This document shows, one piece after another, positions 45,815 through 54,927 of a DNA stretch of 63,393 nt (positions within the stretch are counted from its first letter, which is position 1; every line of letters begins with the position of its first letter). The position numbers and the translations under genes were made by a program. The DNA comes from a bacterium (GTDB taxonomy: Bacteria > Planctomycetota > Planctomycetia > Planctomycetales > Planctomycetaceae): the NCBI GenBank assembly GCA_016124895.1, contig WGMU01000109.1, forward strand, positions 1-63,393, given 5' to 3'. Below the pieces are notes generated by a model. That model saw only the letters and a program-made list of their open reading frames with translations. It was not told the origin of the DNA and did not search any database.

Positions 45815-46692
45815 CGTCGCCCTCTCCTGCGCCTCAGCAAACCCGCTCCGGCGACAAAGAGGCTCGATGTGAGCATCAGCAGCAATCCCGTCGCGAACAA
45901 CGCCGCACGATGCCCAGAAGTCGCGTATCCCATCTCCAGGGCGATGTTCGCCGTAATCGTCCTCACCGGATCGAACAGACTGTCAGGCATCTGCACGATA
46001 TTTCCGCAGACAATGACAATGGCCATCGTTTCGCCAACCGCCCGCGCTGCCCCGAGCAGAACGCCAGCGACCATTCCGCGACGCGCCAGTGGAACAGCAA
46101 GCTTCCAGACAACTGCGCCTCGCCCAATCCCCAGCGCCGCTGCCGAGCGATACAGCTCGTTGGGAACAGCGCGCAAGGACGCGTCTGTCGCAAGCGCCAC
46201 CGTGGGGATCAGCATCAGTGTCAACACAAGAATTCCCGCCAGCAGACTCTGTCCCGGGGGGTGCCAGGCATTAATCAGCGGCACGAGAACGACCAGCCCC
46301 CAGAACCCGAACACGACCGACGGGACTCCATTGAGCAGTTCCAGCACGCGACGCAACAGCCACGCCAGCGTTCGAGAAGAGTAGAACTCGGCCACGATTA
46401 CCGAGAACAGAGCCAGCGGCGTCGCCAGCAGAACTGCACCGAGCGTCACCAGCCCGGAACCGACCAGCATCGGAGTCATGCCGAACTGCGGTGCTGTCTC
46501 GTCCGTCGGTCGCCACACGGAATCACTCACAAACCGAGCGACGCCAGGATCCCGCAGTGCCGGCAGAGCCTGCCAGAAGACAAACGCGACAATCAACAAC
46601 GTCAGGCAGCCCGACATCGCCGCCGCCAGCCGCAGCAGCCGCTCGAGCCAACGGTCGCCATTCAACCACGAATTACTGCGTGACTGCTTCAA
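45811..46692 (-). CDS. pstC: Phosphate ABC transporter permease PstC
   Basis: A 293-residue permease with six hydrophobic helices. RRVLELLNGVPSVVFGFWG is the PstC/PstA signature, and YRSAAALGIGRGAVVWKLAVP is the loop that meets PstB. A periplasmic loop (DSVWRPTDETAPQFGM) is typical of PstC. The only in-frame start before the first helix is a TTG at 46692, which overlaps pstS by 20 bases and has AGGG very close, so the exact start is uncertain. It partners with PstA. Confidence 0.93.
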   Translation of the reverse strand: MKQSRSNSWLNGDRWLERLLRLAAAMSGCLTLLIVAFVFWQALPALRDPGVARFVSDSVWRPTDETAPQFGMTPMLVGSGLVTLGAVLLATPLALFSVIVAEFYSSRTLAWLLRRVLELLNGVPSVVFGFWGLVVLVPLINAWHPPGQSLLAGILVLTLMLIPTVALATDASLRAVPNELYRSAAALGIGRGAVVWKLAVPLARRGMVAGVLLGAARAVGETMAIVIVCGNIVQMPDSLFDPVRTITANIALEMGYATSGHRAALFATGLLLMLTSSLFVAGAGLLRRRRGRR

Positions 46693-47620
46693 AACCCTGT
46701 GCCCTGATCAGATCGTGCATCTGTGGAGATTTCGCGTAGTCAAGGAATGCAGCCGCAAGTCCCGTTGGCTCACCCTTTGAAACGATCAGCAGGGGCCGAG
46801 TGATTTTGAACGCGCCGGATGCAACGTTCTCGGTCGTCAGTTCGATGCCGTCGACCGGAAGCACGCGGATTGGGGTCCCCAGGTCAGCTTCCGACTGCGC
46901 CGCCCCGATTGACACATACCCAATCGCCAACCTGTTGCCGGCGACCGTCTTGATGCCGTGCTGGTTATCGCCAACGACAACGTCTGCTGTGATCTGCTCG
47001 TTCTTCAGGCCAAAGTGATTCAGAAACACTTCCAGCGTCGCGCGTCCTTCTGCCTTGTTGACAATCACAACGTCAGCGTCTTCTCCACCCAGCTCCGACC
47101 AGTTCGTGATCGCTCCGGTAAAGAGCTGCACGACCTGTCCCGACGTCAGCGAACTCAGCGGGTTGTCAGCGTTGACAATCACACTGACTCCATCAATCGC
47201 CAGTTGATGTCCCACAAGTCCCTGTTCAACTTCATCCTTTTTCAGAGCGCGCGACGCCAGACCCAGGTCCGCCACGCCAGAAAGGGCGTCGGCAATTCCT
47301 CGAGACGAGCCGCCAGTCTGAACATCAACGCGAACGTCCGGATGCTCGGTTTCAAAGCGTTTCGCAATCTCCACCGCCAGCGGAGCCACCGTGCTCGACC
47401 CGGTGAGCACCAGCTTTCCGCTCAGCTTCAAATTGCCCGAGCCTCTAGCCGGCTCGATGTCTCCATTGTCCCGCACCACAGCCTGACTATCTGGCTCCGC
47501 ACCGCAGCCACTCAAAAAAGTTACCGCCAACACAGCGCACATCACGGCGCATCCGCCACGACACAATGACCATCCCTGAGCGTTCGCGGACAGAAGTGGG
47601 TTCGACAGAGATTCGATCAC
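46673..47620 (-). CDS. pstS: Phosphate-binding lipoprotein PstS
   Basis: A 315-residue periplasmic binding protein. The GTG at 47620 is chosen because GGGAG lies 7 bases upstream; an in-frame GTG at 47668 overlaps the ArsR stop (GTGA) but has no box. A lipobox FLSGC gives a lipid-anchored Cys near residue 39. Phosphate-contact motifs are visible: TGSSTVAPL, QTGGSSRGIADALSG and LASRALKKDE. It delivers phosphate to PstCA. It is the first transport gene after the ArsR regulator, with 44 bases between. Confidence 0.93.
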   Translation of the reverse strand: MIESLSNPLLSANAQGWSLCRGGCAVMCAVLAVTFLSGCGAEPDSQAVVRDNGDIEPARGSGNLKLSGKLVLTGSSTVAPLAVEIAKRFETEHPDVRVDVQTGGSSRGIADALSGVADLGLASRALKKDEVEQGLVGHQLAIDGVSVIVNADNPLSSLTSGQVVQLFTGAITNWSELGGEDADVVIVNKAEGRATLEVFLNHFGLKNEQITADVVVGDNQHGIKTVAGNRLAIGYVSIGAAQSEADLGTPIRVLPVDGIELTTENVASGAFKITRPLLIVSKGEPTGLAAAFLDYAKSPQMHDLIRAQGFEAVTQ

Positions 47621-47664
47621 AGCAATTCTCCCGGTGAATTGAACCGACAACATCGCAGCGAGGC

Positions 47665-47961
47665 TCACTCAAACACCAGCCGACAGCAGCCCAGTTCCAG
47701 CGTCGCGCCTCGCCGTTTCGATTCGACATGCGGAGCCAGCCGGTACAGCACGGCCTTGCCGTCGCGTTCTCCAGTCACAATCCCGGCTTCACGCAGCACG
47801 CGCAGGTGATGCGACAGCAGCGTCGATTCCACCTGCAGTTCGTCGTTGATCTCACCAACCCGTCGCGGCCCGGACATCAACTGTCGGACTACTGCCAGTC
47901 GCGTTTCATCCGCCAGAACTTTCAGAATCTCAGCACAGGAAACTTCCGTTGCAGTTTCCAT
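47665..47961 (-). CDS. ArsR-family transcriptional regulator leading the pst operon
   Basis: A 98-residue winged-helix repressor. LKVLADETRLAVVRQLMSG and LSHHLRVLREAGIVTGERDGKAVLYRL are the ArsR HTH and wing. The classic metal motif ELCVCDL is replaced by RRVGEINDELQ, so it is not a standard ArsR/SmtB sensor. Cys residues occur near the N-terminus (VSCAEIL) and as a pair at the C-terminus (LGCCRLVFE), a possible metalloid or redox site. GAGG lies 7 bases before the ATG; an upstream frame extends to 47997. It is co-transcribed with pstSCAB and the palindrome at 48044 is its likely operator. Confidence 0.9.
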   Translation of the reverse strand: METATEVSCAEILKVLADETRLAVVRQLMSGPRRVGEINDELQVESTLLSHHLRVLREAGIVTGERDGKAVLYRLAPHVESKRRGATLELGCCRLVFE

Positions 47962-48043
47962 CAACGACCTCGCTGCAGAATCAGACGGGGACAGCAACCA
48001 ATTCTCAGTTCAGTGCCAGTCACGTCACCTGGATCACCATTGA

Positions 48044-48061
48044 CTTGAATGGTCATTCAAG
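48044..48061. promoter_or_regulatory. Perfect palindrome, candidate ArsR operator
   Basis: CTTGAATG, GT, CATTCAAG: 8-bp perfect arms with a 2-base centre, 83 bases upstream of the ArsR ATG. The TTGAA...TTCAA core and two-base centre are of the type bound by ArsR/SmtB dimers. On the minus strand TTGAAT could also act as a -35 box, so binding would block transcription of the whole operon. Binding is inferred. Confidence 0.75.
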
Positions 48062-48276
48062 CGAGTTCGGCCAGAGATGCAAGTGAAGCAGTCCACAAGT
48101 CAGACAACGGAAACGCCATGGAGTGACGTTCAAGCAAAGAACAGCGTGCAGGCGGAACCAACTGCGTCTGCAAGGAGATGGCGGGAGACGCTCGCTTCCC
48201 ACCTCAGAATCGGCCACGCAGGCCAGGCTCTCAATCGGCAGCCCCGGCACCTGACGCCGGGCCAATGGTTGGGCAG

Positions 48277-49113
48277 TCAGATCGGAGGAAGATCTGAACC
48301 GACATCTTCAGAACGAAGGCCCCAGTATTCCGGCAGTGGAGCTTCGATTGTCAGTTCGTCGTAGCGAATCGGATGTTTCAGCGTCAGCGATCTCGCGTGC
48401 AAAGCAATTCTCGCGGGTTCCGCGATCGAACCCAGTCGCTCGAACGCCGCTGCCTCACCGTCGCCTGCTCCGCCACCGCTCTCACTCCGCCACGGACAAC
48501 CGCCGTACTTAACGTCGCCGGCAACCGGACAGCCACGTGACGCAAACTGCACGCGAATCTGATGCATGCGGCCTGTCAGCAAGTGGACTTCAACCAGACA
48601 CTTTCCGTCGAACGAACCCAGCACGCGATAGTCCAGCCGCGCTTCCTTCGCTCGCTCAGCATTGGGATCACAGACTTCACTGCGGGCTTCCTCGGGTACC
48701 TTTCTCAACCAGTCAACGAGCAGACCGGAGCCCGCGTCGGGAGTCCGTTCCAGCAGCGCCCAGTAAACTTTCGAGACCTGCCGCTTCTCAAACTGCTCAG
48801 CCACACGAGCAGCCGTCTTCGAATTGCGGGTAAAAACAATGACGCCCGACGTCGGCCCATCAAGTCGATGCGGAATGCCAAGATAGACGTTGCCGGCTTT
48901 CTGATAACGCTCCCGCAGCCAGTCCTTCACCGCACCGACCAGCGTCCCGCCTCCGCCAGGAACGCCTTCCGTCAGCAACCCGGCGGGCTTGTTCACAGCC
49001 AGCAGCGGCCCATCCTCAAGCAGCAGCCAGCCTGAAGCCAACTCTGGCTGATCAATGTCAGGAGCGACCTGCGCCAGGGAAACTTCGTCCACAGCATTAT
49101 CAGTCCGCGTCAT
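48277..49113 (-). CDS. RluA-family pseudouridine synthase
   Basis: A 278-residue RNA-modifying enzyme that isomerises uridine in rRNA or tRNA. The catalytic motif is PHRLDGPTSGVIVF, with Asp in HRLD; LAVNKPAGLLTEG is the first conserved block and HLLTGRMHQIRVQFASRG the last. There is no S4 domain, so it resembles RluA/TruC-like short forms. The target position cannot be assigned. The stop lies 215 bases from the pst palindrome and the gene is transcribed on the same strand as pst, but probably independently. Confidence 0.94.
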   Translation of the reverse strand: MTRTDNAVDEVSLAQVAPDIDQPELASGWLLLEDGPLLAVNKPAGLLTEGVPGGGGTLVGAVKDWLRERYQKAGNVYLGIPHRLDGPTSGVIVFTRNSKTAARVAEQFEKRQVSKVYWALLERTPDAGSGLLVDWLRKVPEEARSEVCDPNAERAKEARLDYRVLGSFDGKCLVEVHLLTGRMHQIRVQFASRGCPVAGDVKYGGCPWRSESGGGAGDGEAAAFERLGSIAEPARIALHARSLTLKHPIRYDELTIEAPLPEYWGLRSEDVGSDLPPI

Positions 49114-49450
49114 TCAGTCTCTCGTTCTCGTCAGACGCCACAGCGTTCCGAATCATCAGGTCTGCCTGGCCAATCATCTCTCCCCTCATAGTGCCGCAAA
49201 GTTCGCCCTTCCATCGCTTGCAGGTTTGGCCACAACTGCTCTTCTTGGCCGTTTGCCAGTCTGATCAAATCTGCACAATGAGGCAACTGCGGACAGTCAG
49301 GCAGCGATTGGTTTCGAAGACCGGTGGGACTGCAGCTTGAGCATTGTCGGGGGTGCGCTCAATTGTGATTACGCGATTGGGTAAGGCTGGTTATTCTGGC
49401 ACTTTCTCATGTTTCTGACAGGCTCATGTTTCAGACAGGGAGGTGCGCGG

Positions 49451-49678
49451 ATGGACTGGGACGGGCTGACTGCGGAAGAACGCCTGGTGGCCGAGCAGGC
49501 GGTGTTGAATCTGCGGTCGTTAAATCAGGCGTGTGATGCTGCCGCCGACGGAACCGCGCTGGCGATCGCTGAGCGGGTCGCGGTGGAACAGGGATGCGAC
49601 CTGACGCGACGCATTCTGCAGACCGCTGTCGACCGCCAGACACAGGCGGTCGAAAAAAAGGGGCGCCGATTATGCTGA
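49451..49678 (+). pseudogene. ISKra4-family transposase N-terminal fragment
   Basis: A start with GGGAGG box (ATG at 49451) opens MDWDGLTAEERLVAEQ, then LNQACDAAADGTALAIAERV and CDLTRRILQTAVDRQTQAVE, ending EKKGRRLC and a stop. This is the N-terminal region of ISKra4-family transposases, which normally continue for more than 300 further residues. The truncation coincides exactly with a strong inverted repeat. The fragment is intact at its 5' end, so it may still be translated as a 75-residue peptide. Confidence 0.7.
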
Positions 49679-49710
49679 GCTACGCATAATCGGCGCCCTT
49701 CTTTTTTACG
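49651..49710. repeat. Perfect 15-bp inverted repeat at the ISKra4 truncation point
   Basis: GGGCGCCGATTATGC (49661-49675), an 8-base loop TGAGCTAC, and GCATAATCGGCGCCC (49684-49698). The similarity extends outward through A-rich and T-rich flanks (CGAAAAAAAG versus CTTTTTTACG reversed) with a two-base gap. A smaller stem GACCGCC/GGCGGTC stands at 49631-49651. It would stop transcription in both directions; it may also be a fold-back of an IS end. Confidence 0.85.
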
Positions 49711-50002
49711 GAGCAGCAGAGTGACGATTGTGTCTTCATGCGTAGCTGCATTCGCCAGAACGCGGACAAAACAGGAATTCCCGTGTTCTCGAACGCGGCT
49801 ACGCGCAATCGTTTATCCGACAATCGGTAGCCTGGTTCTTCCCAAACCCGGTCAGACGCAGAGAACGCGTCGACGTCAACGACCGAGCCCCACGCGGCTG
49901 AGATGATCTGACGGCAACGCTCTCGCGTCCGGAATCCCGCGTTGGCGACCGAATCTGGTTCGTGGCTTCACTCTGCCGGCTTTCACCCAGCCATAGCCGG
50001 GT

Positions 50003-51118
50003 TCACGTCGAAGCCGGGAAGGTTTCGCACGGCAGGCAAAACGTTTCGGCGACGGCGGTGTTTGTGACACGACCCGCGTGCGTGTTGACTGCGGCGGCAA
50101 TGCCCGTGTCTCGCTGAGCCGCGGCTGAGATTCCGAGATCGGCAATCTGCAGCACGTAGGGCAGCGTGACGTTGCACAGCGCGTATGTGCTTGTGCGCCC
50201 GACGGCGCCTGGCATGTTTGTGACGCAGTAATGGACGATGTCGTCGACAATGTACGTCGGCTCGGAATGCGTGGTCGGGCGACTTGTCTCGGCACAGCCT
50301 CCCTGATCGATGCAGACATCGATCAGCACCGCACCGGGCTTCATCAGTTTCAGGTCGCTGCTGGAAATCAGATGCGGCGCGCGGGCTCCAGGAATCAGTA
50401 CCGAGCCGATGACCAGATCCGCCAGTTGCAACTGTTCGCGGATCGTGTGGCGGTCGCTGAACAGCGTGTTGACGTTCGCCGGCATGATATCTTCGAGGTA
50501 GCGCAGTCGTTCGACGTTGACGTCGAGAATCGCGATGTCGGCCTGAAAACCTGCTGCGATCTGAGCCGCGTTTTTACCGACGACGCCACCACCGAGTACG
50601 ACGATATGTGCCGGCATGACACCGGGTACTCCGCCGAGCAGGATGCCGCGGCCTTCCTGCGGACGTTCCAGAAACTTCGCGCCCTCCTGAATGCTCATCC
50701 GGCCGGCGACCTCGCTCATCGGTGTCAGCAGCGGCAGGTCGCCTTTCGGGCCGCGGAGCGTTTCGTACGCAACGGCGGTCGCGCCGGTTTCGAGTATGCC
50801 GCGAGTCAGCTCTTCACTCGCCGCGAAATGGAAATAGGTGAAAACGACCTGACCGTCACGCAGCAACGGCCATTCGACGGCTTGTGGTTCTTTCACTTTG
50901 ACAATCAGGTCGGCCTGACTGAAAACCGCTGCCGCGTCGGGCACGATTTCAGCGCCATGCTGCGCGTACTGATCGTCCGGGATGCCGCTGCCGACTCCCG
51001 CTCGGGTCTGGATGAGCACGCGATGCCCGCGCCTTGTCAGTTCCTCGACGCCAACCGGCAGCATGGCCACTCGATACTCGTCCTGTTTGATTTCTCGTGG
51101 AACGCCAACAACCGTCAT
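50003..51118 (-). CDS. ald: Alanine dehydrogenase
   Basis: A 371-residue NAD-dependent enzyme that interconverts L-alanine with pyruvate and ammonia. VPREIKQDEYRVAMLPVGV and VKVKEPQAVEW hold the N-terminal signature with the substrate-contact Arg and Lys, FHFAASEELT the catalytic His, and VLGGGVVGKNAAQIA the Rossmann NAD motif. IGSVLIPGARAPHLI and NMPGAVGRTST complete the active site. The ATG at 51118 has GAGG 6 bases upstream; a TTG two codons earlier is possible. It has the normal family length. It is transcribed alone. Saccharopine-type dehydrogenases share the fold but not these motifs. Confidence 0.96.
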   Translation of the reverse strand: MTVVGVPREIKQDEYRVAMLPVGVEELTRRGHRVLIQTRAGVGSGIPDDQYAQHGAEIVPDAAAVFSQADLIVKVKEPQAVEWPLLRDGQVVFTYFHFAASEELTRGILETGATAVAYETLRGPKGDLPLLTPMSEVAGRMSIQEGAKFLERPQEGRGILLGGVPGVMPAHIVVLGGGVVGKNAAQIAAGFQADIAILDVNVERLRYLEDIMPANVNTLFSDRHTIREQLQLADLVIGSVLIPGARAPHLISSSDLKLMKPGAVLIDVCIDQGGCAETSRPTTHSEPTYIVDDIVHYCVTNMPGAVGRTSTYALCNVTLPYVLQIADLGISAAAQRDTGIAAAVNTHAGRVTNTAVAETFCLPCETFPAST

Positions 51119-51316
51119 GAACAACCTCGTGATTTCAATGCGTTTCGAGAATGAGCCCGGAACAGCCGACGCCGGGCAGGCCGCGTGTTAATCTGCAAAG
51201 CCGATCATCGGAAGTCGAGCGTTGATGGTCGATAGTTAATCACCGGGCTGACCGGCCCGAAGTGGGTTCAGCGTCGCACGTCTTCGCGGTCCGGGCAATG
51301 GACTGCGGCCGTTCCG

Positions 51317-53575
51317 TTGGTCCAGATCATTATCGCTGCTCTCTGCGAGTTGACATCGCGGCCTGCTGTGGAGTCGTCTGAGTTGTCTCATCGTCAGTCC
51401 TGCCGATCCGTTTTCCTGGCCACCGCCTTCGGCCGTCGTGGCGCCATGTCGATCGGGCTCGTTCTGGCGGGCTGTGTTTTGCTCGCTCTGGCCGTTCAGA
51501 GTCTGCTGACGGGGTCACTGGGACTGATTCCACTGAACGATGTCGACCGAGCCGGTCTGGTGGCGACGCTCGGCGGCATGGCGGTTTTCAGTCCCGGCGA
51601 TCGGATGCTCAACGAGATCCAACTCGGACTGACCCCGCTGCTGCTGATCGCTGGTGGCGTTTGCGTTCTAACGATCGGAGGCTCGTTTGTTCTGCTGCGG
51701 CTGCGCCGGCGTTCGTTGCCCAACGAGTCGAACTTTGGCCTCGCTGCTCCGTGGTTCTGGTGGCTGCTGCCGGGTGGTGTCGAGCTGCTGCAGCTTCTGG
51801 CATTCGCGGCCGGATTGAGTGGAACCTCGGCGCTGCTGTACTCGCTGAGCAGTCTGGTGCTGCTCGTCGCGCTGGCTGGCTGGCTGAGCAGTCTGCTGAT
51901 ACTGCTTCACGGCGACAATGAGGGTTCGCCAGCAACTGAGGCCAGAGTGGCTGAGTCAGGCCGGCAGCCGCGGAGTCCCGCAAGCTGGCCGGTCCTCATT
52001 GGAATCGGCGTCTTCATTGCCGTCTTCATCACACTGAACGTACAGCTCTATCGCGGACTGCTGGTGCCACACGGCGATTCGGCCATGTACGAAGAGCACC
52101 TCTGGAACCTGCTTCACGGGAAGGGCTTCCGCAGTTATCTCGATCAGGGGCTGTTTCTGGGCGAGCACATTCAGGTGGTGCATGTTCTGCTGATTCCGAT
52201 TTACGCCATCTTCCCGTCGCTGATCACGCTGGAAGTCTGTGAGACCGTCACGCTGGCATCGGGCGCGTTGCCGGTTTTCTGGATGACGAGACGGGCGAGC
52301 GGTTCAACGTGGTGCGCGTCGCTGCTCGCACTGAGCTGGCTGCTGTATCCACCGCTGCAGTTCCTGGACATCGCCGTCGATCTGAAGACCTTCCGGCCGA
52401 TCTCGTTCGGCGTGCCGGCTCTGCTGTTTGCCTTCGATCAGTACGAACGGCGGCGTTACCGCACGATGCTGCTGCTGTTTGCTGTCGCACTGCTGTCGAA
52501 AGAGGACTACGCGCTGATCCTCGGCCCGCTCGGGTTATGGCTTGCCTGGGACGCGCTGTGTCGATCGCGTCGCGCATCAGCAGCGAACGCTGAAGCGAGC
52601 GGCGACACGGACGGCCGACCGACGTCGAAGCTGCATGCCGTCCTGCCTGGACTGGGGCTGGCGGTGTTTGCCGTCGCGTGGCTGCTGCTCTGCACTCGAG
52701 TTCTGATTCCGTGGTTCCGCGACGGCGCCGAGCTGCACTACGTGCGCTATTTCTCGCGCTTCGGCGATTCGCCCGGCGAGATCGTCGCCAACATGATTAC
52801 GCAGCCCGGCCTGCTGTGGTCGGCTCTGGCGACGGTGGGAACGGTTCGCTATGTCCTGACGCTGCTGTTGCCGCTGGCGTTTGTGCCGCTGTTCGGCTTC
52901 TCCCGGTTTCTGGTCGGCGTGCCGATCCTTGGACTGCTGTGCCTCAACGAAATCATTCAGAGCGACCCGATGCCGTGGCATCACTTCCATGCGCCGCTGC
53001 TGCCCGTTCTGTACTGGGCCGCGGTGGGAGGACTCGGCGCGCTGTCGCGATTGAAACTCGAACAGCTTCCGATCCGCCTGCGTCCGCTGCTGCGTGCGAC
53101 CGATGCGAAATTCGCAGCCGCAGCGTTCTGCGCGAGTCTTGTCGCCGGCGCCGTGATCGGCATCAGTCCGCTGTCGATTCAGTTCTGGTCGCCGCACTCG
53201 TTCTATGCGTGGCAGAAACTGTATGTGCCCGGCCCGCGTGCGGAACTGTTTCCGAAAGTACTCGCTGTGATCCCGCAGAACGCGCGCGTCGCGTCGACGG
53301 ACTTCGTGCATCCGCGATTCACTCACTTCGAGCGGTCGTATGACTACAGTCACTACCCGCGCCGCGTCGCAAATTACGAAGACCGCGTGCCCGACGACAC
53401 CGACTTCATCGTGATCGACACGCGGCATTACTACAGCGAAATTCATACGCTCGACCAGGTCCGCGAACTCCGCAGGGAACCGGAGAAGTGGCAAGTCCTC
53501 GACACCGGCACGCACGGCTACTTCATCGTGCTGAAACGGCGTGAGAGTGTTCGGCTGTCGCCGGACGGTCGGTAG
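51317..53575 (+). CDS. DUF2079 polytopic membrane protein
   Basis: A 752-residue membrane protein. About residues 40-220 contain four to five hydrophobic helices with short loops. The DUF2079 region begins near residue 244 (YRGLLVPHGDSAMYEEHLW) and includes LGEHIQVVHVLLIPIYAIFP and LLSKEDYALILGPLGLWLA. The family resembles GT-C glycosyltransferases with an early Asp facing outside. The C-terminal 100 residues are soluble (VASTDFVHPRFTHFERSYDY). The start is unclear: 51317 is TTG, GTG at 51368 and ATG at 51446 are alternatives, none with a strong box. A role in polymer glycosylation is possible. Confidence 0.87.
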   Translation: MVQIIIAALCELTSRPAVESSELSHRQSCRSVFLATAFGRRGAMSIGLVLAGCVLLALAVQSLLTGSLGLIPLNDVDRAGLVATLGGMAVFSPGDRMLNEIQLGLTPLLLIAGGVCVLTIGGSFVLLRLRRRSLPNESNFGLAAPWFWWLLPGGVELLQLLAFAAGLSGTSALLYSLSSLVLLVALAGWLSSLLILLHGDNEGSPATEARVAESGRQPRSPASWPVLIGIGVFIAVFITLNVQLYRGLLVPHGDSAMYEEHLWNLLHGKGFRSYLDQGLFLGEHIQVVHVLLIPIYAIFPSLITLEVCETVTLASGALPVFWMTRRASGSTWCASLLALSWLLYPPLQFLDIAVDLKTFRPISFGVPALLFAFDQYERRRYRTMLLLFAVALLSKEDYALILGPLGLWLAWDALCRSRRASAANAEASGDTDGRPTSKLHAVLPGLGLAVFAVAWLLLCTRVLIPWFRDGAELHYVRYFSRFGDSPGEIVANMITQPGLLWSALATVGTVRYVLTLLLPLAFVPLFGFSRFLVGVPILGLLCLNEIIQSDPMPWHHFHAPLLPVLYWAAVGGLGALSRLKLEQLPIRLRPLLRATDAKFAAAAFCASLVAGAVIGISPLSIQFWSPHSFYAWQKLYVPGPRAELFPKVLAVIPQNARVASTDFVHPRFTHFERSYDYSHYPRRVANYEDRVPDDTDFIVIDTRHYYSEIHTLDQVRELRREPEKWQVLDTGTHGYFIVLKRRESVRLSPDGR

Positions 53576-53663
53576 CGAATGGCCCGCGCAGAGACGCAGA
53601 GGAATCACGATTGGAAATTCTCTGCGACTTCGAGTCTCTGTGCGGGATTGACCGACTGTGAAC

Positions 53664-54713
53664 TCACACGCTTTCCAGCCAGGCCGTCAGCAGACGATGG
53701 TAGGCATTGAGATCGTCGCGGTGAGCCATCTCGGTGACGGTGTGGATGTATTTGATCGGGCAGGCGAAGGCGACTGTGCGGACTCCGCGGCGCGTGCGCT
53801 GGATCGCCGCTCCATCCTGGCCGCCACGGGGGAGAATCCCGCGCTGGCATTTGATGTTTGCTGCCGAGGCGATTGCTTCGATCTCCTCGATCAACCGGAT
53901 GTCGCCGATCATCGAGCTGTCCATGATGTGCAGACAGACGCCGTCGCCCGCGACTGTCACGCGTTCCTCGTCGGGCACGCCGGGTGTCTTGCAGCACAGC
54001 GTCGTGTCGCAGGCGACGGCGAGATCGGGATCGACTTCGTACGCCGCCGGGAAGGCGCCGCGCAAACCGACTTCCTCCTGCACCGTCCAGGCGGCGTAAA
54101 CGTCGCAGTTGTGATGCGTCAGGTTCTCGATCGCTCGAATCTGAGCCCAGCAGCCGACGCGATTATCCAGACACTGCGACACGACGCTACTGCCGATCTC
54201 CTCGAACGGACCGTCGAGCACGACCATATCCCCAATGCGAACTCTGGCTTTGACGTCTTCAGCCGGCAGACTCAGGTCGATGAAAAACTCGGAAATCTCG
54301 GGGACCTTCTTTTTCTCTTCCTCGGTCGCGATATGAATCGGCCGGCCGCCGGGATTCATCACGCCGGGGAGGTCGCCACTGCCCGTGCAGATGCGGACAC
54401 GGCGAGCGAACAGGTTACGGGTGTCGAAGCCGCCGACCGGATTCACGCGAACAAAACCGTCGTCCGAGATGTGCTTGACCAGAAAGCCGATCTGATCCAT
54501 ATGGGCCGCGAGGAGTATCTTGACCGGTGGGCCGCTGCTCGCCGCGCCGTCTTTGGGTCTTGCCTTGCGAAGACCGATCAGTGAGCCCATCGCGTCGATA
54601 TGCACTTCGTCAAACAGGTTGAGGTCACGAACGGACTGCTCGATGACGTCGCGAATGCGGTCTTCGCGGCCGGGAACGGATGGTGTCTGCGTCAGGGTTT
54701 TCAAGAGTTCCAT
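53664..54713 (-). CDS. M42-family metallopeptidase (glutamyl aminopeptidase / cellulase M-like)
   Basis: A 349-residue cytoplasmic aminopeptidase that forms large tetrahedral assemblies in known members. AHMDQIGFLVK gives the first zinc His and Asp, SQCLDNRVGCWA the bridging Asp, VQEEVGLRG the catalytic Glu pair, AVACDTT another ligand and CPIKYIHTVTEM the last His. GGAG lies 8 bases before the ATG. Transcribed alone, opposite to the DUF2079 gene. It removes N-terminal residues from peptides; endoglucanase annotations for this family are historical. Confidence 0.95.
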   Translation of the reverse strand: MELLKTLTQTPSVPGREDRIRDVIEQSVRDLNLFDEVHIDAMGSLIGLRKARPKDGAASSGPPVKILLAAHMDQIGFLVKHISDDGFVRVNPVGGFDTRNLFARRVRICTGSGDLPGVMNPGGRPIHIATEEEKKKVPEISEFFIDLSLPAEDVKARVRIGDMVVLDGPFEEIGSSVVSQCLDNRVGCWAQIRAIENLTHHNCDVYAAWTVQEEVGLRGAFPAAYEVDPDLAVACDTTLCCKTPGVPDEERVTVAGDGVCLHIMDSSMIGDIRLIEEIEAIASAANIKCQRGILPRGGQDGAAIQRTRRGVRTVAFACPIKYIHTVTEMAHRDDLNAYHRLLTAWLESV

Positions 54714-54865
54714 TGCGTGACTCCGAAGGCAGATTGTCGTTGTTCGCTCCGCGGACAGAACGCTGGCGAAGATTTGCTGAAACGGTCGTTTCCGTTGACG
54801 TCGGGAGCCGACAGCATCAATTGTCAGCCGACGCTTCGATCGCGGAGCGATCAGCGACTTTAAGC

Positions 54866-54898
54866 GAAAAGAACCCGACGCCGAAGACGCCGGGTTCT
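54866..54898 (-). terminator. Rho-independent terminator of the TPR gene
   Basis: AGAACCCG (54870-54877 complement) and CGGGTTCT form the stem with inner CG pairs; on the minus strand TTTTCGCTT follows. It lies 30 bases beyond the stop at 54928. Confidence 0.8.
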
Positions 54899-54927
54899 CT
54901 GTCAGACGATCGCTGTTTCAGATGCTG

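Noticed and set aside
49707-50002. Sequence between the ISKra4 hairpin and alanine dehydrogenase
   Set aside because: Searched for more transposase or a second terminal repeat; nothing convincing seen.
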